The position numbers were made by a program, and so were the translations under genes. A model generated the notes under the pieces. The model was not told the DNA's origin and searched no databases. It worked only from the letters and a program-made list of their open reading frames with translations. From JAZKFT01 sp963845495 (GTDB taxonomy: Bacteria > Bacteroidota > Bacteroidia > Chitinophagales > Chitinophagaceae), in assembly GCA_963845495.1 (NCBI GenBank), contig CAWJTH010000079.1:85136-149135 (forward strand): a stretch of 64,000 nt of DNA, read 5' to 3'. Shown here one piece after another: positions 39,392 to 47,751 of the stretch. Positions within the stretch are counted from its first letter, which is position 1. Every line of letters starts with the position of its first letter.

Positions 39392-39723
39392 AAATATCGA
39401 TTTATTTCAAAGAATACGTATGCTAAAACAACCCCTTATTTACTGGCAATGTATGGATACAATGGGATTATAAAAGTGTCTTCCAACAATAGTTTTGGAG
39501 GCTCTTACATATTCAGTGGAACATACACTGGTGCTACATTTGGGGTTGGGCTTGACACAAGGTAAACTTCATTGAAAAAGGGATATTGGTCGTTTGGGCT
39601 TTTGGTTCCTGTTAGACCAGGCTATAACGGTGACTATAATTATTTGAAAAACCAAGGCGTTACATTTAATACACCGTCTTTGCCAATCTTATTTACAGTT
39701 GGATATAAGTTTGTACTTAATTA
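39392..39723 (+). pseudogene. C-terminal fragment of an outer-membrane beta-barrel protein with in-frame stop
   Basis: Reads FISKNTYAKTTPYLLAMYGY, GGSYIFSGTYTGATFGVGLDTR, then a TAA in the same frame at 39563-39565, then TSLKKGYWSFGLLVPVRPGY, YNYLKNQGVTFNTPSLP and the beta-barrel terminus LFTVGYKFVLN with a stop at 39721-39723. Alternating strands ending in F-x-L-N are typical of Bacteroidota outer-membrane proteins. The in-frame nonsense codon in conserved surroundings indicates a substitution, not a sequencing indel. The N-terminus is lost at the junction with the integrase fragment. Confidence 0.6.
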
Positions 39724-39970
39724 ACGCAAATTGCCGGTTTAAAAAATATTACTATTGTTACTGGAAAAAGTTTTGACAGATGACAAACTGAAAAACAGCC
39801 ATTTGGATTTCTAGGCGCTATCGTCTCAGTAGCCTGTTAAATATGTGTTAAAGCAAGATGACGAGACCGGGCGGATGGCGCATCTTGTCTAATCTTCCAT
39901 TTAAGAAACCGCATCTTTCTTAAATAGGTTGATCGCATATTAGTAATCCATACCCGTTGCTTATCCAAAA

Positions 39971-41027
39971 CTATAATCTATTAATGGCCCTAAAATCCAT
40001 GAGCTCAACATCCGGCGATAGGTAGCCTTCCTTTACGGGTTCTACTTTCATTAGGTCCGTACTAAGGTATTTTTTGTTGCTGTCGCAGAATATTGTTACT
40101 ACGTTGTATTCATTCCCTTTTTGGTTTTGCAATTGTAATGCACCCAAAAAGTTTGCGCCAGATTATATACCAACGGCTAGCCCCAATTGTTTGGCCAGCT
40201 TTTGCGCCATTAATATAGAATCGCCATCCGATGCTTTTATGACAGTCTCCAATTGGCCAAGCTGAACGATTGCCGGTATGAATTCATCGGAAATGCCCTG
40301 TATCCTATGCGAACCGACCTTTTGACCGGTAGACAGCGTTGGCGATTCGGCGGGTTCCAATGGATGGATCTTGATGGTTGGATTTCTTTTTTTCAGGAAC
40401 CGGCCAACGCCCATTATTGTGCCGCCCGTGCCAACGCCTGCCACAAACGCATCCGGCGTTATGTCTTCCGATTGCAACTGCATCCATATTTCCTTAGCCG
40501 TTGTTTTTTCATGCGCTTCGGCATTGTACAGGTTCTCGAACTGTTTTGGCAAAAAGATGTCGGCAGATATGTTGGCCATTTCTTTGCTAAGGGCGATACT
40601 ACCCAAAAACCCGCCTGCGGACTTGCTGACGAGGATCACTTCGGCGCCCAAGCTTTTAATGATGTCCATACGCTCTTTGCTCAACCAATCGGCATGATAA
40701 TCTTTACGGGATGGCTCAATGCCCGGCCGATGGCGCTAAAAGAAATGCCTGTGTTGCCACTGGTTGCCTCAAGATCGTGTCGCCTTTCTTTATCTGGCCC
40801 GTGCGGTATGCTTTTTCCATGATGTACAAAGCCATCCTGTCCTTAATGCTCCCGGTAAGGTTATAATGTTCACATTTTACGTAGATTTTCCTGATGTTTT
40901 CTTTGTAGCGGTAAGTTATTTCCAGCATCGGCGTATTGCCGATCAAGTGCCAAAGATGGCTGAACTTATTGTCCAGTTTTGAACGTTCGTCCAAATCGGC
41001 TCCTTCTTTATTCAATATAGATGTCAT
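39971..41027 (-). pseudogene. Cysteine synthase-like PLP enzyme, one frameshift and one nonsense codon
   Basis: Fold-type II PLP enzyme of the CysK/CysM group, making cysteine from O-acetylserine and sulfide or a related reaction. Start at 41027: FSHLWHLIGNTPMLEITYRY, EHYNLTGSIKDRMALYIMEK with the PLP lysine. The expected GDTILEATSGNTG is lost by a shift near 40740-40780. The second frame runs through DWLSKERMDIIKSLGAEVIL, AFVAGVGTGGTIMGVGRFLK and GISDEFIPAIV to GLAVGI. There TAA (about 40163) stands where the conserved serine of GISSGANFLGA should be. Downstream NFLGALQLQNQKG, VTIFCDSNKKYLSTDL continues in frame to the stop at 39971. It follows DsbD by 12 bp. The restored length is about 351 residues. 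Confidence 0.8.
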
Positions 41028-41039
41028 GCTATAAATATT

Positions 41040-43031
41040 TTATTGTTGTTTTTTATAAGCGGCCTTTGCTTTTTCGAGACGGGCAACAAATTTTTGGATG
41101 TCGGGGTCGTAGCCATAACCGTCCTCCACCAGCTTTTTTTCGTTACCGTCAACAAAAAAATAATAGGGCTGGGTATTTGCACTGAAGCGTTTAACCTGCA
41201 TATCTGCGTTCTTGTCGCCTAAGGTCTCCACTTGCTTGTTCAATTCTTTCGAAAAATATTGTTCGCCTGCCGGCAAGTCTATCTGTGTCACATCCACATA
41301 AAGCGATACGATCACAAAATCCTCTTTCAGCCTTTTTATTACCTCAGGATCGCTCCAAACCTGGCCTTCCATTTTACGGCAGTTTACGCAGTTGATGCCC
41401 GTAAAATCAAGCATCAGCGGCTTCTTCAACTTTCTGGCTGCGGCCAATGCTTCGTTGTAATCAAAATAAGTGACCATGCCATATTTTGTTACTACTTCAG
41501 GTTCGTACATCCGCATTTTATCGTAATATTTTTCAGGTTTGACTGCAGTATTTTCCTTTGATAAAACAGCAGTGGCCGCTGGGTTTGAGATGGCGGAAGA
41601 AGTAAAATCTTGCGTACCCATCGGCGGCACAAATGCAGAAATACCTTTTAGCGGTGCACCCCACAATCCTGGCACCATATACAACGCAAACACAAAAGCA
41701 GTTAACGCCAACAATAACCTGGTAACACTGAGATGGGGAAGGTCGTGATCGTTTTTAGGCAGTTCGTCATCGTGGCTAAGTTTTATTTTGCCCAACAAAT
41801 ACAAACCCAGCAACGTAAAAATCACTACCCAAAAGCAAATGAATATTTCCCTATCCAATATCCGCCAGCCTTTTGCCAGGTCGGCATTGGAAAAGAATTT
41901 TAAAGCTAAAGCTAGTTCTAAAAAACCAAGGGTAACTTTTACTGAATTCAGCCAACCACCAGCTTTTCCCAACACATTTAATTTACTGGGGAAAAAAGCA
42001 AACAATGCAAACGGTAATGCCAGCGCCAACGAAAAACCGAACATGCCAACAAGTGGACCAAAATAATTTCCCTTTGAAGCCAGTACCAGCAAGTTCCCTA
42101 TAATCGGTCCGGTGCAGGAAAAAGACACCAGTACCAAGGTAAGCGCCATGAAAAAAATACCCCAAAAACTGCCTGTGTTAGCCTTGGCATCGGTTTTGTT
42201 GAGCCATGACGACGGAAGCGCTATTTCAAACGCACCCAAAAACGAAATACCGAACAAAATGAACAGTGCAAAAAATATCAGGTTGGCAATCCAGTTGGTG
42301 GCCAAATTATTGAGTGCGGCCGGGCCAAAAATTACCGTGACCAAAAAGCCAAGCAACGTGAATATGAGGATGATGGACAATGCATAATAAACTGCGTTCT
42401 TCTTCCCCTCGGCCTTTGTTTTGCTGCGCTTGGTAAAAAAACTGACCGTAACCGGGATCATCGAATACACGCAGGGCGTTAGCAAAGCAAGCAAGCCGCC
42501 ACCAAAAGCAGCTAAAAATATCCACCACAATGAGCGGTTGGCCGTGAGGCCGGTAACTGTTTCTACCGTTGTTTCTGCTTTTACAAAATATCTTACCGGT
42601 AATTCCCCGGTCAGGAATTCATCGCCCTTTTTATAATTATAACTCAATGTTCCTTTCACCAATAAACTATCTGCAGCAGGTAGTTTTATTTTTTGTTGCC
42701 ATGTTATACTGTCAACCGCATAATGGATGGCCGCACCTAAAGCACTATCCTTTTCAGTAATTACCGTGCCTTTTTCAATCAAACTATCAACCAAAAGTTT
42801 AGTAATCGAACTATCGAAACGTATCGTTGAAAACATCAGATCATCAGCTTTTTTTTGGCGGGAAAAAAGCTTGATGCCATGTGCTATTTTAGCACTTATC
42901 TGCAGCAACGTCTCGTTATTGTTGATGCGTTGCTGACCGACATGTATCTGCACAACGGTGCTATCCTGCGCCATTGTCCTAACAAAAAACGAAAGGCAAA
43001 CGGCACAGATGAAAAAACTTTTTATTTTCAT
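41040..43031 (-). CDS. DsbD-type thiol:disulfide interchange protein
   Basis: 663 residues. Signal peptide, then an N-terminal periplasmic domain (residues about 22-165) that contains no cysteine. Eight membrane helices follow with the electron-carrying cysteines in GLLALLTPCVYSMIPVTV and LVLVSFSCTGPIIGNLLVLA. A C-terminal thioredoxin-like domain ends the protein, with CVNC (TGINCVNCRKMEGQVWSDPE) and the cis-Pro region NTQPYYFFVD. It carries reducing equivalents from cytoplasmic thioredoxin to periplasmic thiol proteins. The reactive N-terminal cysteines missing here are supplied by the separate protein just upstream in the operon. The two TlpA-like proteins of the same operon are natural clients. 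Confidence 0.93.
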   Translation of the reverse strand: MKIKSFFICAVCLSFFVRTMAQDSTVVQIHVGQQRINNNETLLQISAKIAHGIKLFSRQKKADDLMFSTIRFDSSITKLLVDSLIEKGTVITEKDSALGAAIHYAVDSITWQQKIKLPAADSLLVKGTLSYNYKKGDEFLTGELPVRYFVKAETTVETVTGLTANRSLWWIFLAAFGGGLLALLTPCVYSMIPVTVSFFTKRSKTKAEGKKNAVYYALSIILIFTLLGFLVTVIFGPAALNNLATNWIANLIFFALFILFGISFLGAFEIALPSSWLNKTDAKANTGSFWGIFFMALTLVLVSFSCTGPIIGNLLVLASKGNYFGPLVGMFGFSLALALPFALFAFFPSKLNVLGKAGGWLNSVKVTLGFLELALALKFFSNADLAKGWRILDREIFICFWVVIFTLLGLYLLGKIKLSHDDELPKNDHDLPHLSVTRLLLALTAFVFALYMVPGLWGAPLKGISAFVPPMGTQDFTSSAISNPAATAVLSKENTAVKPEKYYDKMRMYEPEVVTKYGMVTYFDYNEALAAARKLKKPLMLDFTGINCVNCRKMEGQVWSDPEVIKRLKEDFVIVSLYVDVTQIDLPAGEQYFSKELNKQVETLGDKNADMQVKRFSANTQPYYFFVDGNEKKLVEDGYGYDPDIQKFVARLEKAKAAYKKQQ

Positions 43032-43052
43032 CTACCTTTTTTTTGTTGGAAT

Positions 43053-43505
43053 TTAATTTAGCGCTACGGAAAATTTTTGGGTAGATGGCGGCAAACATTC
43101 GTGGTCGTTGCAGGCCATAAAATCTACGCTTCCCGTAATATTTGTTTTAACCGCGGCTTTTAGTTTTACCATCTGCACCAGATCGACCTTGTTGGAAAAT
43201 TGTTTTACATCCACGCCAAAAAGTGGTTCGTGGTGCTGTTCCAGTTTACCGACTTCTTTTGCCGGGCCTGTAATCGTTGCCAGCGGATTGTTCCCAAAAC
43301 TGACCGAAGTGGGCACCGGGCCGCCTTCGGGCGTGGTTTGCGAATAGGTGTGCCAACCGTTATCGATAATGGCGGTGAGGTGCACCTCGTACACAAGGGT
43401 ACTTATTTTTTTGGCCGAAAAATGCCAATGTACCGGATTTACTACCTGCGCATTTACAAAATAGCATGCTGTTAAAACAACGAGCGAAAACAAAAATTTT
43501 TTCAT
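43053..43505 (-). CDS. Free-standing DsbD N-terminal-domain protein
   Basis: 150 residues from the ATG at 43505 (the open frame extends 22 codons further but lacks a signal peptide there). Signal peptide (FLFSLVVLTACYFVNAQ) and a single immunoglobulin-like nDsbD domain: PVHWHFSAKKISTLVYEVHL, GWHTYSQTTPEGGPVPTSV, GVDVKQFSNKVDLVQMV. It has the redox pair spaced as in DsbD (MACNDHECLPP, Cys-x4-Cys). It would accept electrons from the DsbD thioredoxin domain and reduce TlpA-type proteins. It is 22 bp before DsbD. In most bacteria this domain is fused to DsbD; here the fused copy has no cysteines. Confidence 0.88.
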   Translation of the reverse strand: MKKFLFSLVVLTACYFVNAQVVNPVHWHFSAKKISTLVYEVHLTAIIDNGWHTYSQTTPEGGPVPTSVSFGNNPLATITGPAKEVGKLEQHHEPLFGVDVKQFSNKVDLVQMVKLKAAVKTNITGSVDFMACNDHECLPPSTQKFSVALN

Positions 43506-43713
43506 GGATATCTTTAATGGATGATCGGGATGGATGATGTAAACAGTAACATGTTGGATATAAGACTCCAATACTTTGGTAAAGCTTCCCGCCGCCCAAA
43601 GATTGGCACCTTACAAAATTTTTTGTGCTATAAAAACGGAAAATGACACCGCCTATCCGCTTCTTTTGTATGATTGGTTGTATAACGGCGTCACTTCTGG
43701 ATTAGGCTTAGTG

Positions 43714-44859
43714 TTAATCGGGAAAAAGCTCCTTCAGTTTATTGTTCAATTCATCTCCACGAATATTTGCCGCGATGATTTTGCCTTGCGGGTCTAATAA
43801 AAAATTCTGCGGGATGGCCTGTATGCCGTATAATTTGGCCACCGCATTGTCCCAAAATTTAAGGTCGGATACTTGTGTCCAAGCAAGATTGTCTTTGTAG
43901 ATTGCTTTTAACCACGCATCTTTTTTGCCGGGCTGATCCAGCGAGACGCCCAACACATCAAAGCCTTTTACATTATATTTATGAAAGGCTTTTACCACAT
44001 TTGGGTTTTCCGCACGGCACGGGCCGCACCAACTGGCCCAAAAATCGACCAACAAATATTTGCCCCTTAAGCCAGAAAGCTTAACAATGTTGCCTGCGGT
44101 ATCGGGCTGTTCAAAATCGGGCGCCATTTTTCCGATGGCCGTAATCTTGGCCGCTTCTATGTGTTCAAAAATACGTTTGCCGTAACTGGATCCTTTATAT
44201 GCGGGCGCAATCATGCCATACATTTCTTCTATTTTGGCGCTTGGTAGCGTATAACTGGCGTTTGACAACAGGTAAATGGAAGCAAAAGACGCGGGATTTT
44301 TCTTGATGAAATTTTTCAGCCTTTCAATTTCCGCTGGTTGATCGGCATCAGCCATTGCTTTATAGTCGGCTACCATGTCATTATATTTTGGATCCTTCGT
44401 GTCGGGCTTGGCCACAAATTCCTTACCGTACTTTTCGCCCAACTTATCCATCATCTTTTGGCGGGATGCGTTGCCCGATGCCGAGTATTCGTTGTAGAGG
44501 CTATTTTCTGGGGCATCGCTTACTTTTGTATTCGTCAAAGTTTCCAGATCAGCATTCATTTTCACTTCCCCAGGTTTGGCCACCAATATGCCATAGGGCG
44601 CATAACCGCCTTTTTTTTTCAATTCATATTCGCTATAAAACATGTAGCGGGTCGGTTCCTTATAATCCACGGTTATTTCGAAATGGCCTTTTTTTACATA
44701 AGCTGAATCATGGTCTTTTGTAGCCTTATTGTACAATATTACTTTTACGCCATTATAGATTGTATCGGTGGTACCCACAAATCTTACTTTGTTTGCCTGC
44801 GCCATCGCAGTACCGAACATAGCAGCGGCAAGGCCAAATGCCATCATTGATTTTTTCAT
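43714..44859 (-). CDS. TlpA-like disulfide reductase with DUF4369-type N-terminal domain
   Basis: 381 residues. Signal peptide (MAFGLAAAMFGTAMAQ), then a beta-rich DUF4369-like domain (VILYNKATKDHDSAYVKKG, YMFYSEYELKKKGGYAPYG) and a helical linker to about residue 235. A thioredoxin domain follows (GKMAPDFEQPDTAGN, LVDFWASWCGPCRAENPNVV, GFDVLGVSLDQPGKKDAW) with cis-Pro in IQAIPQNFLLDP. The CGPC motif indicates a reductase or resuscitator of periplasmic thiols. It lies 27 bp after the second TlpA-like gene and is a paralogue of it. It is part of the SusCD-TlpA-DsbD array. Confidence 0.93.
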   Translation of the reverse strand: MKKSMMAFGLAAAMFGTAMAQANKVRFVGTTDTIYNGVKVILYNKATKDHDSAYVKKGHFEITVDYKEPTRYMFYSEYELKKKGGYAPYGILVAKPGEVKMNADLETLTNTKVSDAPENSLYNEYSASGNASRQKMMDKLGEKYGKEFVAKPDTKDPKYNDMVADYKAMADADQPAEIERLKNFIKKNPASFASIYLLSNASYTLPSAKIEEMYGMIAPAYKGSSYGKRIFEHIEAAKITAIGKMAPDFEQPDTAGNIVKLSGLRGKYLLVDFWASWCGPCRAENPNVVKAFHKYNVKGFDVLGVSLDQPGKKDAWLKAIYKDNLAWTQVSDLKFWDNAVAKLYGIQAIPQNFLLDPQGKIIAANIRGDELNNKLKELFPD

Positions 44860-44885
44860 TATTTACTGTTTTGTATGGATCGATA

Positions 44886-46040
44886 TTATTTAAAAATGCT
44901 TTGTAATTTTTCGTCCAATCCTTCGTGTCCTTCACCCCCGCCGCCATACCTGGCAATTATGTTTCCGTTCGGGTCTATCAATACCTGTGTTGGCAACGAC
45001 GATACATTGTATTTTTCGGAAATATCGTTGCTCCGGTCGACGTTCATTTTAGTGCTTGTCATTTCTATCTTCAACCCGCGCAGCACATGCTTCCAGGGAA
45101 GTTCGTCTTTTGCGACTGCTTTTTTCCAGGCATCGGGGTTTTTGTCGTCGTCGGAAACGCCAACTATCTCAAATCCTTTGTTTTTGTACATGTTATATAA
45201 TTCTTTTAAATGCGGGTTGCTTTTGCGGCAGGGTACGCACCAACTGGCCCAAAAGTCAACCAGCACATATTTGCCCTTATAATCGGCCAAGTTCAAAGGT
45301 TTTCCGTTTATATCCGTGGTTGAAAAATTGGCCGCAACAGTTCCCGGAACGGCTGTTTTTCTTTTTTCCCATTCGGCAACCATCGCTTTCCCAAAGTTGC
45401 TCTGTTTTAATTTATCGGGAAAAGCGGCATAAATTTTTTTCATCGAATCGGTGGAAAGGCTCATACTGCCGGCCATGTATGCGGTAACGTAGGAGGTTGG
45501 ATGGCTTTTTATGAATGCCGCATCAATTTTATTCATTTCAATGTGGTATGGCCCCAATAGCGAACCCTTCATTTCTTGGTATGCCGCATTGCTCCGTTTG
45601 TTTATTGCATTCAAGGTGTCCATAACCGGTGCCCAGCGTTTTTCCACCTCTTTTCTTTGTTCCTCCAGCGGCTGGAATTCTGCCTGTGTGGCAGAACCGG
45701 TAATTTTTGCGTCGGTAAAATGGTTACCATCCAGCACCATGGTCATATTGGTAGGTTCCATAAAAAAACGGAAGAAAGCTTGCTTGGCCCGGTTTGCGGG
45801 GTTGATGTAAAACACACCCACAGTTGGTTCAGCAATAGGCCCTTGAAAATGGAACGAACCATTTTTTACAGCTGCACTGTCGGTTACCAATTTTCCCGCA
45901 GCATTTTGGTAGCGGAGATAAACAAAGTCTGCATCAAGGTTGCCAGACTTGCCGGTGATGGTAAATTGGTTTTTTGCCGGTTGCTGGCCGTTGGCCGATA
46001 TTGAAGCAAATAGACAAAGGTTGAATATTAAATATTTCAC
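44886..46040 (-). CDS. TlpA-like disulfide reductase with DUF4369-type N-terminal domain
   Basis: 384 residues. The start is a GTG at 46040 giving VKYLIFNLCLFASISANGQ as signal peptide; the upstream open frame runs into the repeat element and lacks a signal. A DUF4369-like domain (FTITGKSGNLDADFVYLRYQ, FRFFMEPTNMTMVLDGNHF) is followed by a helical linker. The thioredoxin domain has ANFSTTDINGKPLNLADYKG, LVDFWASWCVPCRKSNPHL (CVPC), GFEIVGVSDDDKN and cis-Pro in SSLPTQVLIDP. It is a paralogue of the next gene downstream, but its CVPC in place of CGPC suggests a different redox potential or client. It probably belongs to the SusC/SusD transcript, although a repeat element of about 150 bp separates them. 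Confidence 0.92.
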   Translation of the reverse strand: MKYLIFNLCLFASISANGQQPAKNQFTITGKSGNLDADFVYLRYQNAAGKLVTDSAAVKNGSFHFQGPIAEPTVGVFYINPANRAKQAFFRFFMEPTNMTMVLDGNHFTDAKITGSATQAEFQPLEEQRKEVEKRWAPVMDTLNAINKRSNAAYQEMKGSLLGPYHIEMNKIDAAFIKSHPTSYVTAYMAGSMSLSTDSMKKIYAAFPDKLKQSNFGKAMVAEWEKRKTAVPGTVAANFSTTDINGKPLNLADYKGKYVLVDFWASWCVPCRKSNPHLKELYNMYKNKGFEIVGVSDDDKNPDAWKKAVAKDELPWKHVLRGLKIEMTSTKMNVDRSNDISEKYNVSSLPTQVLIDPNGNIIARYGGGGEGHEGLDEKLQSIFK

Positions 46041-46089
46041 AGAATATGGATTTAGATTTGTAAAAGGTTGTGGTGTGGGTCGAAGGTTT

Positions 46090-46242
46090 TTGAACCACAA
46101 AGGCACGAGGCAAATGAAGGGAGCACAAAGAGTTTGATCTGTTTCGAACAATATTCCATAGGGCGTTATTTCATAGGGCGTTGCCCTATAAATTGGATGT
46201 TGCCCTTCAGGGCTTTTTTTGCTTTGTGCCTTTGTGGTTTAA
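46090..46242. repeat. MITE-like element with internal REP palindromes
   Basis: 17-bp terminal inverted repeats (46090-46106 and 46226-46242, core AACCACAAAGGCAC; 16 of 17 match) enclose 119 bp. Inside are two direct copies of CATAGGGCGTT (46157 and 46172) and two hairpins, ATAGGGC-gtt-GCCCTAT (46173-46189) and GCCC-ttca-GGGC (46202-46213). No coding frame fits inside. Similar CCACAAAGGCAC and GGGC/GCCC palindromes are common intergenic repeats in Bacteroidota. It lies between SusD and the TlpA gene. Confidence 0.6.
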
Positions 46243-46278
46243 TTTTTTTGCCAAAGGCTCAAAGCTCATAGTTAACAC

Positions 46279-47739
46279 CTAATAGTTCTGCGTCAGGTTG
46301 GTGTTATAACTGGTTCCGCTTTGCGGGAAGGGGAATATCCACAATGGCGATGTAGGTGTTAATGAATAGGTTGTGGTACCAACCGTTCTGGTGATGGTTT
46401 GCTTGTAGGCATCTTCCGTGTTCCAGCGTTTAATGTTCAAATAATTTTTATAGGTGTACAGGCATTCTATGCGGGATGTTTTCATTAAATAAGCCATCGC
46501 CTGGGCGGTGGTTGTGGCAGTAAACGGTTGGTAAACGGAAGGATGGATCCTTCGCTGCCTAATGTAATTGATAATGGACATTGCTCCGGCCACATCGCCC
46601 GACCTAGCCAGGCATTCAGCTTTTGCACGGTACATATCACTGGTGGTAAGGCCGCCCGTGCTTACCGAATAAGTGGTGGCAGTGTACCAAGCCTTGCTGG
46701 TAATACCGGTATTGGTTAATACAAGTGAGCCGGTAGGATAATAGGGCTTAACATAGTCGTTCACGATATTGCCGGGCTCATAATAGTTGTTCAGTATTTC
46801 TAGGCTGGGTGCAGAAAATACATAAGGGCCAGTGATGGTGTAACATGCGAAAAAAAGATTGTCGCTGGCTATATATGTTTTGGCAAAGGCGGTAGTTCCC
46901 ACAGGTGCGAAGGTGCGATCGTCCTGTAGGTTGTTGTTGATGGCCAAGCTGGCGTTTGCGGCTACCAGCGCATCGGTATAATTGCGCATCGATAAGAGCG
47001 CCTCTGCCTTTACGGCGTATGTAAAAGCTTTCCCTACCCGCATGGTATTGATGGCAACATCGGGTAAACTGTTCAGGTTAAGTGCAGAATCAAGATCGGA
47101 CAATATATTGGTGTACACTTCTGCAACGGTGCTCTTTTTGTTGCTCACCGTAATTACATTGTCTTCCTTTACATAAGGTATCCCGCCATCGGTTGCGGCA
47201 GTGGCCGGGTTGTACGCCTTTGCATAAAAATTGACCAGCATAAAATGGAAATAGGCACGCAACGTATAAGCCTCGGCTTTTATCCTGTTTGCCTTTACCC
47301 GGTCGCCAGTGGCTGCATCCACCTTTGAAATGACCGTATTGGCTACATTGCTGATAATAAAATAAAGCCTTTCGTATTTGATGTCTGTTGCCGTAAGCGT
47401 TATCCGGTCCACCGTGGAATCATCGGTAAGAAAGGCGTAATTCAAGGTTTTCAATCCGGAGCTTATCGTGGTGGGCACATTGCCCAAGACAGGCAGGTAA
47501 ACGTCGTCCACCAACAAATCCACATCATTAAAAGCAAACGCGGTCTGGGCGCTGGTTGCATCGATGGTCGTTACGGGTATGTTTGCGTTAAAAGAATAAT
47601 TAAAATTTAATAACAAGTCCAGGTCATCTACACTTTTAAGGAGGTTGCTACCCTTGGGCGTAATATCGGTAAATTTATTGCAGGCCGCCAAAAGGAATAT
47701 CAAGCTTCCGAATGCCAGTCCATATATTGTCTTTATCAT
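46279..47739 (-). CDS. SusD/RagB-family nutrient-binding lipoprotein
   Basis: 486 residues, intact. Lipobox cysteine at 20 (IFLLAAC), then NKFTDITPKGSNLLKSVDDLD, the usual SusD opening. The helical TPR core has IKAEAYTLRAYFHFMLVNFY and YTYAVKAEALLSMRNYTDA-like segments (AFTYAVKAEALLSMRNY), and the C-terminus SRIECLYTYKNYLNIKRWNTED, split as SRIECLYTYKN and YLNIKRWNTED, and SPLWIFPFPQSG. It forms the lid of the SusC transporter encoded 13 bp upstream. There is no glycosidase near, so the ligand need not be a glycan; related pairs in TlpA-linked loci are suspected to take up peptides or other compounds. Confidence 0.94.
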   Translation of the reverse strand: MIKTIYGLAFGSLIFLLAACNKFTDITPKGSNLLKSVDDLDLLLNFNYSFNANIPVTTIDATSAQTAFAFNDVDLLVDDVYLPVLGNVPTTISSGLKTLNYAFLTDDSTVDRITLTATDIKYERLYFIISNVANTVISKVDAATGDRVKANRIKAEAYTLRAYFHFMLVNFYAKAYNPATAATDGGIPYVKEDNVITVSNKKSTVAEVYTNILSDLDSALNLNSLPDVAINTMRVGKAFTYAVKAEALLSMRNYTDALVAANASLAINNNLQDDRTFAPVGTTAFAKTYIASDNLFFACYTITGPYVFSAPSLEILNNYYEPGNIVNDYVKPYYPTGSLVLTNTGITSKAWYTATTYSVSTGGLTTSDMYRAKAECLARSGDVAGAMSIINYIRQRRIHPSVYQPFTATTTAQAMAYLMKTSRIECLYTYKNYLNIKRWNTEDAYKQTITRTVGTTTYSLTPTSPLWIFPFPQSGTSYNTNLTQNY

Positions 47740-47751
47740 GTTTTCTTGGAT

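Noticed and set aside
39854..39887. CAAGATG/CATCTTG hairpin after the cysteine synthase
   Set aside because: Only a 7-bp stem around a 20-base loop and no T tract; too weak to call a terminator.
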